64,000 nt of DNA from Promethearchaeota archaeon (GTDB lineage Archaea > Asgardarchaeota > Lokiarchaeia > Sigyniarchaeales > SOKP01), in assembly GCA_016930515.1 (NCBI GenBank), contig JAFGGO010000114.1, positions 57,289-121,288 of the forward strand, written 5' to 3'. The notes below the pieces were generated by a model. It made no database searches and was not told where the DNA came from. It saw only the letters and a list, made by a program, of their open reading frames with translations. A program made the position numbers and the translations under genes. Each line of letters begins with the position of its first letter. Within the stretch, counting starts at the first letter, position 1. Positions 1 through 11,500 of the stretch are shown in pieces.

Positions 1-2
1 TG

Positions 3-587
3 ACTTCCTTACCAATATCGCTTTTAAAAAAGATCGAACCGTCGCTTTACAACGCATTCACTAGAGGAGTTTCCCTTAAGATGTATTTTTCAGAAGCCGA
101 TTTTGAACGAACTGAAAACTACCTAGAACGAATTTTAGACCTTTTAAAACGCGTGAGGATTAGAATAATCCAAACAGGAGAAAAAATCTGCCAAGTTGTG
201 AGGTACAACGACGAGATAGTAAACTCTGGAAATGTTTTTATCGACAATAAATTCTTGAACTCTATCGTTTTTAACGAGAACAACGTGCTTGCTTTTGATG
301 GGCATTTTAATCCTGGCGTGATTCAACAAGTCAAGAAGTATTTTGATCTAAAAACAGCAATAAAGATTATTGAGATAGAATATCCAGAGCCGATCAAAAG
401 CGTTTTGAACGCTATTGAACGAAAAAAGGAGATCAAAACCAGAGATCTGAGCCAAATATTAAAAATAAGCGGAAAAAAGCTGAGAGAAGTGCTCGATTTT
501 CTGATAAACGAGGGAATTATTCGTGAAGAAATCGTGCAACAAGAACAAGTTGGTAGACCTAAAAGAATTTATTCTATCGTAGAATAA
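3..587 (+). CDS. winged-helix DNA-binding protein, N-terminus outside window
   Basis: The first ATG is at 81, but the same frame is open and protein-like back to base 3 with no stop, so the true start probably lies beyond the window edge. From the ATG the protein has 168 residues. A mixed alpha/beta region (about 1-110) is followed by a C-terminal winged helix (about 112-168): helix, LSQILKISGKKLREVLDFL recognition-helix pattern, then a basic wing with VGRPKRIYSI. The GRPK/RIY ending is common in archaeal wHTH transcription regulators. The N-terminal region is not recognised, so its ligand or partner is unknown. A transcriptional regulator is the likeliest role. Confidence 0.65.
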   Translation, partial: TSLPISLLKKIEPSLYNAFTRGVSLKMYFSEADFERTENYLERILDLLKRVRIRIIQTGEKICQVVRYNDEIVNSGNVFIDNKFLNSIVFNENNVLAFDGHFNPGVIQQVKKYFDLKTAIKIIEIEYPEPIKSVLNAIERKKEIKTRDLSQILKISGKKLREVLDFLINEGIIREEIVQQEQVGRPKRIYSIVE

Positions 588-712
588 TCAAGCGATTTTT
601 CAATCGTATTTAGAATCGTTCATATCAAGTCGATATTATCAGCTCGTAAATAATTTACTATTTAAAAATTCTGTTCTAACTATAAAATAAAATAGAACTG
701 TTTTGAGCTTCT

Positions 713-973
713 ATGGAGATTTTCATAACTTATATTTCAATGGGACTGTCATTAGTTTTAATTATCGGATTCTTATACTTGTTGTTTTCTAATAAATCGC
801 TTAAAAAGCGATTGGAGGATATTAAAAACGATATAGACCTTTCAACTGCGATTTACGAGATAAACGACGAAAGACAGAATAAATTTAAGAAAGCACCTCC
901 CTTGAAAGCGAAATTAAAAACAGAGGTCGAAGACTCATGTCAATTATCGTTAGATTTTTTTTTCAAAAAATAG
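713..973 (+). CDS. small single-pass membrane protein with C-terminal PIP box
   Basis: An 86-residue protein. Residues 1-27 form one hydrophobic segment (YISMGLSLVLIIGFLYLLF), followed by a basic then mixed-charge cytosolic tail. The last ten residues, QLSLDFFFKK, fit the PCNA-interacting consensus Q-x-x-h-x-x-F-F exactly (Q77, L80, F83, F84). The motif is encoded across a run of nine T bases, but the frame ends cleanly in FFKK-stop. The DNA polymerase at 37829 carries a similar QKSLDFF near its start. A membrane-anchored PCNA ligand would be unusual. The family is unknown to me and the PIP assignment is by motif only. Confidence 0.65.
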   Translation: MEIFITYISMGLSLVLIIGFLYLLFSNKSLKKRLEDIKNDIDLSTAIYEINDERQNKFKKAPPLKAKLKTEVEDSCQLSLDFFFKK

Positions 974-993
974 TGGTGCTTGCTCAAACAAGT

Positions 994-1003
994 TTATTTA
1001 TAA
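994..1003 (+). promoter_or_regulatory. TATA-box-like element upstream of the GTPase-like gene
   Basis: The A/T stretch tttatttataaaac, about 110 bases before the GTG start at 1115, resembles an archaeal TATA box. It implies a leader of roughly 80-90 bases. Motif evidence only. Confidence 0.35.
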
Positions 1004-1114
1004 AACTTCATTACCTATAAGGAAAGAAAATCACATCTATCTATATTTATTTGGTGGTGTAAAATTCGATATATTGAATACCAAGTCGTTTTAGGAGATT
1101 CTCCCGGAAGGTTA

Positions 1115-2161
1115 GTGGTAGAAGACATCAAGAAAGTTGCAAGTAAGGGAGAAAAAAAGGAGCAAGCACCATTACCTCAAGAACAAAAGAATGTCTTATA
1201 TGGAGAAGGTATAATCCATCCGCTCTCTGAAGAGACTTATCTTTGGACCTATTCCCTAATCTATAGGAACAAGAATTTCGATGTCATAAAGTTTAAATCA
1301 AGCTGGTCCTGGAAGGCCGATCCAGAAGGTGTTCAAGACTTAGTTATGGACAAGGCTTCTCATGTAGGTGTCGTTGCAGGTGTGTTTTTCATAATGATTG
1401 ACGATCAAGTCGAGGAGAACTTTTCAAAGCTAGCAGATATGATGGATGCATTTATTGAAAAAACCAGCTCGCAAGAAGCCCCATTTATCGTGTATGGATT
1501 GATAGAAAACAAGCAGAAAATCGCTGAACTCAAAACTAATAAGGACCAACTAAAGAACTTGTCAGATGTGAAAAACTGGGTGCAAAAAAACGGGGGAGAG
1601 TTTCGACTCGAAAATCTAACTGAAATACAGGCAAATATCCAATATTTGGTCTCAGATTACACGCACTTCATCTTGACGAGCACAAAAGCAACAACTAGCT
1701 ATCCTGGACTTAAAATAGGAGAGGTTCATTTCTTGGATTACGAAGACCTTAGCGCCTTACAAGAAATCGAAAAAGCCTTAAAGGAACAACTTAAAGCGGG
1801 TGAAACCGTGGATAATTTGCTTTCCCAACTGTTTTTCAAGTACCTCAAAAAAATAGAGTTCAAAGAGGAGATATTCGAACGACCCGTTGAAGTCGTGGAA
1901 GCAAGCGTGCCTACAATAGAACCAGGGGTACCGCCCCCCTCTAAAATCAAGATAATTTTAGAGGAAATTCGAAGAGGGATCAGGCGCCAATGTCCCAAGT
2001 GTTTTAACTCGGACAGGGAAATGATACGAGAAGTGATTGATCACGATAACTTGATATACGACTTTGGGACCGATAAGATTTATGGATTTAAATACATCTG
2101 CGGACAGTGCGGTCACGAGTGGAAAACTGAAAAAGATTGGGCTTCCGAAACGGTTGATTAA
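1115..2161 (+). CDS. degenerate small-GTPase-like domain with C-terminal zinc ribbon
   Basis: A 348-residue protein with a GTG start. The frame is open upstream to 1004 but has no ATG, GTG or TTG there. Residues about 30-190 read like a Ras-type fold without its P-loop: a beta strand VGVVAGVFFIMID, a helix, APFIVYGLIENKQ where a G4 NKxD motif would sit, then WVQKNGGEFRLENL followed by a terminal helix, as around the G5 motif. No GxxxxGK[ST] is visible, so GTP binding is doubtful. Residues about 290-335 form a zinc ribbon (CPKC...CGQCGHEW) like those of TFIIS/Rpb9 or ribosome-associated proteins. Asgard genomes are rich in small GTPases, which makes a derived GTPase plausible. The fold call is inference. 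Confidence 0.55.
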   Translation: MVEDIKKVASKGEKKEQAPLPQEQKNVLYGEGIIHPLSEETYLWTYSLIYRNKNFDVIKFKSSWSWKADPEGVQDLVMDKASHVGVVAGVFFIMIDDQVEENFSKLADMMDAFIEKTSSQEAPFIVYGLIENKQKIAELKTNKDQLKNLSDVKNWVQKNGGEFRLENLTEIQANIQYLVSDYTHFILTSTKATTSYPGLKIGEVHFLDYEDLSALQEIEKALKEQLKAGETVDNLLSQLFFKYLKKIEFKEEIFERPVEVVEASVPTIEPGVPPPSKIKIILEEIRRGIRRQCPKCFNSDREMIREVIDHDNLIYDFGTDKIYGFKYICGQCGHEWKTEKDWASETVD

Positions 2162-2234
2162 TGATCGAAACCTTTTTAATTCTTTTTTAATGTTTTATCG
2201 TACGCATTTTCACTTCTTATTTTAAAGTAAATGG

Positions 2235-3416
2235 GTGTTAAGAATTAAAGTCACATACGCAGATAGGATTGGCAGGCTCCCTAAATACATTTTTGCCGCC
2301 ATCGAAGAATTAAAAGCTGAAAAAAAAAGGGAAGGTATTGATCTCATTCTTTTAGGAATAGGAGACCCAGACCTCACGACGCCAGAATTCATCGTAAACG
2401 AGTTGATCGAGCAGGTCAAGCGCCCTGAAAATCAAAATTATCCCACTAGTATGGGTGAGCAAGACTTTCGAGAAGCTGTTTCGAGATGGTATAAGGTACG
2501 ATTTGGCTTGGATCTCGACTCTGGAAAAGAAGTGACGCACTTGTTAGGGGGAAAAGAAGGAATCGCCAACATTGCGCGCGCGTTCGTGAATCCAGGAGAC
2601 GTGGTACTCTGTCCAAATCCGGGATATCCCGTATACGAGAACGGAGCAACGAAATTATGCGACGGAAATCCGTATATAATGCCCTTAACAAAAGAAAACG
2701 AATTCCTTCCAGACTTGGACGCGATTGATAAAAGGGTGCTTAAAAGGATTAAAATGATGTACTTGAATTACCCGAACAACCCAACGGGCGCAATTGCCCC
2801 CATGGAGTTCCTAAAAAAGGCATCCGATTTTGCCGAAGACAACGGATTTTTCATCGTTTACGATAATCCTTATTCCGAGTTTACATTCGACGATTATATT
2901 GCCCCTTCAATCCTTCAAGTATCTGAAAACCATGTGGAAATAAACAGTGTCTCTAAGATGTTTAATATGACGGGATTTCGATGCGGGTGGGCAGCAGGAA
3001 ATTCGGATATTGTCGAAGGTTTACGAAAGGTCAAGTCCCAAATCGATTCAGGAGGATCAATATTCATACAAAAAGCGGTTATAAAAGGACTTGACCAATA
3101 CACTTCCGAAAAAAAACCTGAGATCGTGCAAAAAAATATGAAAATCTACGAAGAACGACGAGACATACTCGTCAATGGATTGAACGATATGGGCTGGAAG
3201 ACCGAAAAACCAGTAGCGACGTTTTATGTGTGGACACCTATTCCAGAAGGAGAGAAAGATGACATGGAATTCGTCAAAAAGCTCATTAATGTTGGCGTTG
3301 TTATAACGCCAGGAGTGGGGTTTGGAGAACACGGAAAAGGATTCGTGAGGTTTGCCTTGACTCAACCTATTGAGAAGATAAAAGAGGCCTTGGAAAGAAT
3401 TTCTAAAGTCATCTAA
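2235..3416 (+). CDS. dapL: LL-diaminopimelate aminotransferase
   Basis: A 393-residue fold-type I PLP aminotransferase. It converts tetrahydrodipicolinate plus glutamate to LL-diaminopimelate in lysine synthesis. The N-terminus ADRIGRLPKYIFAAIEELK...GIGDPDLTTP matches DapL closely. NYPNNPTGA binds the cofactor, and SVSKMFNMTGFRCGW carries the Schiff-base lysine. The C-terminal domain ends with the substrate-carboxylate region GFGEHGKGFVRFALT. The start is GTG; the nearby ATG at 2231 is out of frame. The gene stands alone and is convergent with the orphan at 3463. Related aminotransferases have overlapping substrates, so alanine or aspartate specificity cannot be excluded. Confidence 0.85.
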   Translation: MLRIKVTYADRIGRLPKYIFAAIEELKAEKKREGIDLILLGIGDPDLTTPEFIVNELIEQVKRPENQNYPTSMGEQDFREAVSRWYKVRFGLDLDSGKEVTHLLGGKEGIANIARAFVNPGDVVLCPNPGYPVYENGATKLCDGNPYIMPLTKENEFLPDLDAIDKRVLKRIKMMYLNYPNNPTGAIAPMEFLKKASDFAEDNGFFIVYDNPYSEFTFDDYIAPSILQVSENHVEINSVSKMFNMTGFRCGWAAGNSDIVEGLRKVKSQIDSGGSIFIQKAVIKGLDQYTSEKKPEIVQKNMKIYEERRDILVNGLNDMGWKTEKPVATFYVWTPIPEGEKDDMEFVKKLINVGVVITPGVGFGEHGKGFVRFALTQPIEKIKEALERISKVI

Positions 3417-3462
3417 TTAAAATTATTTTAAGTTTAATTTTTACTTAAGAAAATAAATACTT

Positions 3463-3954
3463 TTATTCTTTAAGTCTTCGAAGAGTTTCTTCCAAGATTT
3501 TTATTACTTGTTTCTTATAAGAGTCCTGTTCAAGATAATTATAACTAAAAGTTTTCCAATGAGGTCGCTTATGGCCAATTTTAAATTTAACGCCGTTCAT
3601 TTCGGTCATATACGAATTTGCATCGAGCTTGGTTGCAATTTGATCAGCTATTATATACCAATGATATTTTGTTTGGACATTTGCTCCCGAATTAAAAGGT
3701 GCTATATGCATTCTTGATTTCAAGCTATTGAAGGAAAAGCTCCATTGATTAGGACTCAATTTCGTTTCGTGCCACTTGCCGTTATTGTAATTCCAGTTAT
3801 GTGAATGCCCAATCGTCATTCCAGAATATGTGGAGTTATTATACGATTTTAACTTGTTATAACTATCCTTTCTAGGTTGATTTTTTTTATATTTTTGACA
3901 TGTTAGATTTTGATGTTTTAAGAGTATCATGTTATCTATTTGTTCGTCCGACAT
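3463..3954 (-). CDS. hypothetical protein rich in aromatic residues
   Basis: A 163-residue protein with an ATG start. It has no hydrophobic segment. The central part is rich in Trp, Tyr, His and Asn (GHSHNWNYNNGKWHETKL, NQWSFSF), and the C-terminus is a basic amphipathic helix (ILEETLRRLKE). Length, composition and convergence with dapL favour a real gene. I do not recognise the family. The W/H/N pattern could reflect a beta-rich binding domain. Confidence 0.5.
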   Translation of the reverse strand: MSDEQIDNMILLKHQNLTCQKYKKNQPRKDSYNKLKSYNNSTYSGMTIGHSHNWNYNNGKWHETKLSPNQWSFSFNSLKSRMHIAPFNSGANVQTKYHWYIIADQIATKLDANSYMTEMNGVKFKIGHKRPHWKTFSYNYLEQDSYKKQVIKILEETLRRLKE

Positions 3955-4141
3955 ATAATAGATACTGTTTGAATCTCTATTAAAAGGGTAGAGGCATCTA
4001 GATTTTCGATTTTTGAAGAATTTATAATTTTTTTAGATGCATTCAAATGAATCTTACTAACATTAAACATAGTGCCGATTATTTCCTTATAAATTAAAAT
4101 GAAATCGTCGGGTATGAAAACAGAATAAAAAACAGAAAAAA

Positions 4142-4459
4142 CTAAGAAAGTTTTCGATATTTCTTTCTTAGATGGGCATTTTTGATCTCGTCTTCAATTT
4201 GAGTGAAAAGACCAGAAGGTTTAAATTCCTTGCTCGTAGTTTCAAGCACCATTTCGTTTTGGTTGTCCTTAGTCCTCTCTTCTTCAGAGAGCTGTTTTTC
4301 TCCTTCTTTTTCGTAAAAATCCGTGGACATTCTCTCCATTTTCTCGCACTTGCTGTGGTTTTCGCTTGTCAAATAATTGAATTCTTGTAAATTAAGGTCG
4401 AAACGAATATTTAAACGTTCTGAATTAGATTTTATCAACGATTTTATCTCAATCCTCAT
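4142..4459 (-). CDS. hypothetical charged protein
   Basis: About 105 residues from the ATG at 4459; an in-frame ATG at 4543 would add 28 residues. The earlier stretch is AT-rich and hydrophobic-basic, unlike the rest, so the later start is preferred. The protein is highly charged, with a long Glu/Lys region (EKEGEKQLSEEERTKDNQ) and a basic C-terminus. No domain is recognised. Confidence 0.4.
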   Translation of the reverse strand: MRIEIKSLIKSNSERLNIRFDLNLQEFNYLTSENHSKCEKMERMSTDFYEKEGEKQLSEEERTKDNQNEMVLETTSKEFKPSGLFTQIEDEIKNAHLRKKYRKLS

Positions 4460-4604
4460 AGCATGGTAAAGCCTTATAATCTTTGTTTGGTATATTAATC
4501 TATTAAAAAACAAAAATTGGTCTCCTTTTGATTTAAAAAGCAAAGGAAAGATATATAATATAAGCGGGCGTTATTGTTTCCGTGATAGATTCGGTGAAAA
4601 TCTC

Positions 4605-5549
4605 ATGAAATCAAGTGCATTTGATAAAGATGAATCAGTTTACAAGAGAAGAATGAAATATATTTGGAAGTTTTTCTGGTTTTCAATATTTTTATTCGTG
4701 TTTCCCTTAATCTCAGGCATTGTTGGTGGTTTAACCATTAATTTCGTTATTGGCGATGGTTACATTGCATTTTGCATAGGTTTCATGATCGCAATTTTTG
4801 TTGGGATATATTTTTATAGGCATTACGATAAGTACAGAAATAATCCCTTTTTTACGAACCAAAAAAAAAACTTGAGATCCCGAATTGATATTGCGTTTAT
4901 AATTTCCATTACATCATTGCTTGTTCCGTTCATGATAAATATTGTTAGTTTCTTGCTTGTCAAGCTTTATCTATTTGAAGCATACGCCTTAATTTCGTAT
5001 ATATTAATCTATCCGTCCGTTTTTATCTATAATTTTTACAAACCCATTGATTACTACAATCCATCTGATAAGGAGTTTAAAAATAGCAAGAGTTTCAAAC
5101 TTTCAATGAAAATGATTTATAACAACATATATCTTGTGAATTATGTTGTTAACATCCTATTCCTCGGAATATTCATCCGATTGCGATTTTTTTATTCTTC
5201 CTTAATCTTGATTTATGCTATATTCTATTTCATCACCATTTTCAACACAAAAAAAGAGCGAAATAGAATTTTGAAGTTAATGGAAAGAGAGGAAGATTTC
5301 TTAAAATCATTGATATCATTTAAAAAAAATATGACTAAAGCAATAATTGGATTGATTTTCAGTATAGTCGTTTTCGGCTCGATCGTTGTTATTATTGAAC
5401 AAGGTACCTTACCAAGTATTTTCTATGGTTCACTGTTGGTAATTACTGGCATCTTGTTGTTATATAAAACGATTAATTATGTGAACATACATTTTGAAAG
5501 CGTTCTTTCTTATTTAGAAAATCCCATCAAAGGAGATGATCTTTCGTGA
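4605..5549 (+). CDS. polytopic membrane protein, first gene of a two-gene operon
   Basis: A 314-residue protein with about eight hydrophobic segments: two near 25-70, then pairs around 100-145, 180-215 and 250-295. The tail is short and acidic. Loops are Lys/Arg rich (NQKKNLRSRID, NTKKERNRILKLMEREED). Its stop codon overlaps the GTG of the giant membrane protein downstream (GTGA), which indicates translational coupling. The two probably form one complex or share a membrane task. No family is recognised and no catalytic motif stands out. Confidence 0.75.
   Translation: MKSSAFDKDESVYKRRMKYIWKFFWFSIFLFVFPLISGIVGGLTINFVIGDGYIAFCIGFMIAIFVGIYFYRHYDKYRNNPFFTNQKKNLRSRIDIAFIISITSLLVPFMINIVSFLLVKLYLFEAYALISYILIYPSVFIYNFYKPIDYYNPSDKEFKNSKSFKLSMKMIYNNIYLVNYVVNILFLGIFIRLRFFYSSLILIYAIFYFITIFNTKKERNRILKLMEREEDFLKSLISFKKNMTKAIIGLIFSIVVFGSIVVIIEQGTLPSIFYGSLLVITGILLLYKTINYVNIHFESVLSYLENPIKGDDLS
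5530..5540 (+). promoter_or_regulatory. strong ribosome-binding site for the giant membrane protein
   Basis: The sequence aaggagatgat ends 5 bases before the GTG at 5546 and is strongly complementary to the 16S anti-Shine-Dalgarno sequence. It supports GTG 5546 as the start even though the start overlaps the upstream stop codon. Confidence 0.6.
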
Positions 5550-8500
5550 ATGATTCTACCGATAGATTAAATAAATACAAGAAATACAATTCTCTTTTAA
5601 CCGGATTACTCATTGCAAGCTTTCTATCGTTCTCTTTCTTAGAACTTATTTTATTAGGGAGCTTTATCTTATTTATCGTACAAGTTTCATTAGTTGCTCC
5701 GTTAATCTACTTATTAGCATACATCGAACACGAACGCCATTTAAGCAACAATAAAGAGAATATAGCCACTTATTTGGTAAACACGATAAGTCTAATAACG
5801 GGAATAATTTTTGGACTTTTAGGATTTCTTCCTTTTAACGTGCAAATCGTCATTTTTTGTATTTTCATGCTTTTCAGCTTTGAAGGATTCGTGAGAATTG
5901 GTTTTTTCAGAAAGGAAACGATAATATGGTTTCAAGATATTTTAGCAATGATAGTATATCTCCTAATCACATATTCTTTCGGGTATCCCGCAATTGAAAG
6001 TGCAATCTTAAATACATTTCATTCCCAAATCTTAGAAACCGCAACTATCATATTAGTTAATGGCATGATAATCTCTGGAATGTTTTTGCTTTCTTTTTAT
6101 CTTTTATCTATTAGAAAGGCTTGGAAAAACGAAGCGAGGGTATTTCACTTGTTAATAACGATAAATTTCTTGATATTAGAAACTTTTGCGTTTGTGTATA
6201 TTAATTTGTGGTTTTATTATTCTTATCAAATAACCGCTTTCTTAAACTCCTTGGTTTTAAGCATCGTTTTCTTTCCCACGATCTTGTTACTTTTCTTGTT
6301 TCTAAACTGGACGATAAAGATATTTTCGTACGATAGATTTAAGATATATTTTTATAACGCCCTTTGGTTCCAAGTTTTTACCGTTTTAGGCTTAATTGAA
6401 GTAATTCTAATTAACGACATCCAAGGAATATTGTTTTGGATCATGTTGGATGTCTTGCTTTTCTTTATCGTTTTAAATTTCATCTTAAAACTAGGGAATT
6501 CTTTGGGGAAAATAAATAATATGACTAAAAGCACTTTTAAGACCATATTTTCCATTGTTCTGGTCTTTGAATTTCTTGTTTTATCGTTTCTCTTGTTATC
6601 GCAGATAGTATTGATAAAAATCCTTGCTCCCATTGATAATATCATCGTGTCGTCTTATATCGCACTAATATTCATGACTACACTAGCCAACGCGTTGTCC
6701 ATAGAAGAGAAATTATTCTCTAACATTGTTTCTAGAATTCTAACTATTACTAGCCTTATCTTGCTTCCATTTATCGTATCTTGGTATGTTGCGCTTTCAT
6801 TAATAAGCTTTGCCTTGATTTACATTTTACCACCTATTTTATTTTGTTTGTTATTATACCTTCCCTTAATTTATATGATTTATTTTGGATTCGGAACAAG
6901 GACAGCAACTTACACCTTTTTTTTGGATAGTCTTTTACTATGGATATTTGTGGGATTATCCCCGATTGTTCTGAATTTTGAAAACCCCATCCTTTCTCAA
7001 GTTGATGTATTGAATCTAACGCTACTTTGCGTTAGCTTTTCTACTATATATTTAAGATTAACATGCAAAAAGCTAAATATCCTTGATATATTTACTCGAT
7101 TACTGCCAAAAATATTGATGGTTGTATTATTCGTTTTTTCAGGGACATTCCTATTTTATTACAGCTTTCTAATTTTAAGATCTTTTCAAATCGCCTTTTT
7201 ATTATCTTTTATTAATTCATCTCTTTATTTGTTTGTTCCAATGTATATATCTTATAAATACGATATTTTCCAGCGTTTTTGGATGAAATATGTTATTTTT
7301 TTAAATAGCATTGCCTTGTACGTTTTCATTGTTTTCCTACCAATATTTATTGGATTAGATATCGGTGTAAGGGTTACTTCGGTTGCGATTGTTACACCAA
7401 CGCTTGTTTTAGCGTTCACATTATTAATTTTCCTAGAAAAAGTTGCAAAAAAAGTAGAATTCGGGGATAAAACCGTGTTAAATCTTAAAATCGCCCAAAT
7501 ACCAGTATGGATCGTTATTTCGATAATCATCACATTTTCTGTCGCTTATAATTCATTTCAATTCGACATTTCGACTTCAGTTCTCGTTAGTGGCACGATT
7601 TTAATCTTTTTTGGATTAAGCGTGTTTACATGTTATTTATTGTATCTCGTAGAAAAAAAATTATCGCGAGATCAACCAAATACTCGACTTTTAATCAAAA
7701 CACGCGAAATTTATACCATTTTTCGTACAATTATCTATTATGGAATTGTGGTATCGTTATCGGTTTTAATCTCTTCGGCATTAGAAATCTTACTTCAGAA
7801 TTCACCCATTGCTTCGGAATTTCCGAGCCTATTCTTTGCAGTTAACGCATTAATCACTACATTTATAATATTTGTTGTGTTGATAACAACGGATCGCCTT
7901 ATTCAAGTAACTTTTCCAAGAATAAAAGCTTGGGTGGCTTCAATATCGTGGCTCAGTTTGAAGATGTTTCTCATCGTTTTCATTCTAGTAATACCTTCAG
8001 GATATTTATATTATATTAACATTCTTTCCGCCTTTATCACTTTCGCTTTTTTAACACCAATCACGCTTTATCATGTAGAAAAAATCAACAAGTTATCTGA
8101 TAAACGAGTGATTTTCTTAAAAAAAACAAATCATTTAATATTCTTAATCGCTACATTTACCTTCTATATAGTATTATTCTTGTTTATAACCTTGCAAGTG
8201 AATTACTTTGCAACAAATCTCGTCGTGCTTGGATTATTATTTGCTTGTAACTTGTTCTTGCTTTTCAATTACATCTTAAAGAAATATAAAAAGAATCAGG
8301 AACGACAAACGCTTTCGGAAGTGTATAAAATCTATGTTTCCTTTGTCTTATTGAGCGCAAGCTTGCTTTATATCGCACCGATCTTTTGTATAGTAATATT
8401 CATCGTTGGTGCAGTGATAATCCTTTCCGATCGTAGTCCGAATTTTATTAACAAGGCGTTAATTTATGCAATTCTATCCATTTGTGCTAATATTTTAGTT

Positions 8501-11500
8501 TTTTCATTATTAGATATCTTTTCGATCTTTTCTAGTGTTAGCGCCATACCTCTTGGATTTTACATAATATTGTACTTGTTGTGTTTAATACTTACGATTG
8601 CATTTTCAGTGATATTAAACTTGGAAGGGAATAACAATTTTGAATTGCTCGCCTTATACGGAAGTTGCGCAATCTGGTCATTTTTTTACATTGCAACTTA
8701 TTTTTCAAATATTTTGTTACTATACAACATGACAATATCCCTTCTCGAGTTCTTGATATTGATGGGAGTAACTCTTTTTCGGAGGAAAGATGAGAGATAT
8801 CGCTTTTTCATACGACCCTCAATCTTGTTATTCATATTTGACTTGATAAGTTATTTATCGTACGGATTTTTCTTCGTTAATCCCATCTATAAAGAGATTA
8901 ATCCGCTCTTGACGCTCACTTTAACAATTTCAATTACCGATTTAGCATTCATCTGTATTTACAGGGATCTGAAGGACAATGCTCGAAGAAGATCGTTTTC
9001 TCTTGCTCTAGGATCTTTAATTGTTGCTTTTCCTGCATTTATTGGTCTTTTTTTAGTATCGTACTCGATTGCACCAATCGAATGGCCACTCGCAGTCACG
9101 ATTGCTCTTAATATTCTTGTGTTCTTATATTTTCTTTCGGTAGGTGTTTATAGGTGGAAGCTTTCGCGTGCTATCTGGGATTCAGCGTGGTGGGCGTGGA
9201 ACTTACTCCCAATAATAAATGTCTTTATGATTTATCAAGCATTGTCTGGAATAGACGTAATTACGAATGCACTCCAAGTTGGAGGAACCCAAATTACAGG
9301 TTCGCTTATTTTAACGCTGATAATTTTTTCGTTGTTGTACCTACCAGTATTGTACACGAAGATCAAGAAGCATTTCTACACATGTCTAATTTTTATTTGG
9401 ACAGAAAGCTTGGTTTTGATAATTTGGATAACTTTCAACATCTTTTTTGAATATCCTGGGTTAATCGTCCTATCTAGCTCAATCATGGCAATCATCTTGC
9501 TCATGCCATTGTTGTATAAGCTGAATTATTGGCGATTCGTTTCTACTTTCTGGTGGATCTTGACAATTATTAACGCCTCCTTTTTTATAATCTTGCTGAT
9601 TGTCAATGGGGTTGAACTAGCGATTTCTATTTCCACAGGCATTATATTAGCAAGTATTTTCTTTATGATTTATTCGTATTTTCCAAATATAAAACATAAA
9701 ATATTATACATTGCGTGTTCTTACACGATCCTAATTGCAGGAATATTTTCTCTTTTATCGTTTATCATTTATTTCATTTTCTACAATCTATTGATATCCA
9801 TTAATATCTCAAGCATAATAATCGCGTTTAGCCTTTTTACTTCGAAATATCTAAAGTTTGAAAAATTAGATCCAAAGCGATATATCCACCTTTTTATTTC
9901 CACTCTTCTCATATGGCACTTCTCGTGGCTTACATATAATACATTTTCGCTAGTCAAGGGTCTCGAATTGTTTTCGATCTTTCTGGCTATAGCGGTGCTC
10001 GGAGGAACCTTGTTTGTGTTTAGTTATTACGACATGTTGATAATTGAAATAAATAAAAAAATACCATGGCTAACAATGACAGTTGGAACGTCTTTTGCAG
10101 TGATATCGCTATGTTTCACGGTGATTCCGTCTTTTTGGATTAATTTGGCTATATTCGTGTTAGTTAACATCGTTTTTGCGTATTTCTGGTTTGGAAGATA
10201 TAAATATTTACTTTGGTACGCTTTTCCAGTGCCCTTTGCCTTGTTAATCCAAGAATCAATGCTAATGATCTTAATTGTTCGTCCCTACTGGGCCCTATCG
10301 CTTTCCATAACTTATTTAATCATTTTTCAAATATTCGTCAATGTATTCAATCAAATTCGTAGGGATAAACTTTCAAATGGATTGATGAAATTCTTTGGAG
10401 ACCAAAAACATGTTAAATTGAATAATATCGCTTGTTTTTCGAGTTATGCTGCTTTAATACCCTTATTCACTTTTCTTGTCGTTCCTTTTTCGCTAGAATA
10501 CAGGATTTTAACATTTCTTATCACTCTATCGTTTTTATTAATATTAACATTAGGATACATAAACAAATCGTGGACTAGGTTAGAAATCGGAACTCTATCA
10601 ATGGTTAAATACAAGTCAAAACTGGAATTTATAGTTTATTTGATGCTATATATCGAATTGGCGGTATTAACTCTTTTTATTGGCATGAACACCTTAGGAG
10701 CTCTTACAAGCAGTCTAATCTCTGCTTTAATATTATTTGCACTCGTGAGCTTGGACTCTTCGACCATTAAACGAGTGAATCATCCCATTATCAACTTGAT
10801 CTCCTTTACCCTGCTATACGCACTTTTCCCTTTCGCTTTAGTCGGAATTTTTGTTCAATACAAGTTATTAAACATTGGTTCTAGCGCAATAATCGTGTTG
10901 CTAGAAACAGTATTTACATATTATGCGTTTTATTATGTCCATAAACTCGTTGGAAGCGAAAAAACGGAAAAAATTAAAAAAATCGCTGGTAGTTCAATTG
11001 CTCTGCTTCTTTACGTGGAGTTATCAATAAGCATCTTTGGATACTTGATGTTGATCCAAGAATTAATGATAAGCTTGCTAGTGTCTTCAATGTCACTTCA
11101 CGGATTTGTAATATTGGATATTTTATTAATCAAAAGAGTTAAAAATCGAATCTTTCCCCTAATATCATTTAGTTTTGTTTACGTCATTACTCCGATTACG
11201 CTAATATTATTGTTTGATCAGTATCATCTCATTAACATTGCTTCGATCTCCTTAATCGTGTTGCTTGAGACCTTTTTCACTTATTACGAGCTTCATTTAA
11301 TTTTCAAAATAACCCAAATCGAAAGGACCAAACAATTTAGAAGATTTTTGAAAAATTTAGTTATTTTTGCGATATATATCGAAATAACAGTTATATTATT
11401 TGGATTGTATATTTCTATTTTCGAAACTGTCGTGAGCTACTTGATTTCACTCGTCGTGCTAATTTTAATACTAGGAGCCCATATTTCTTTTGCAGGAAAG

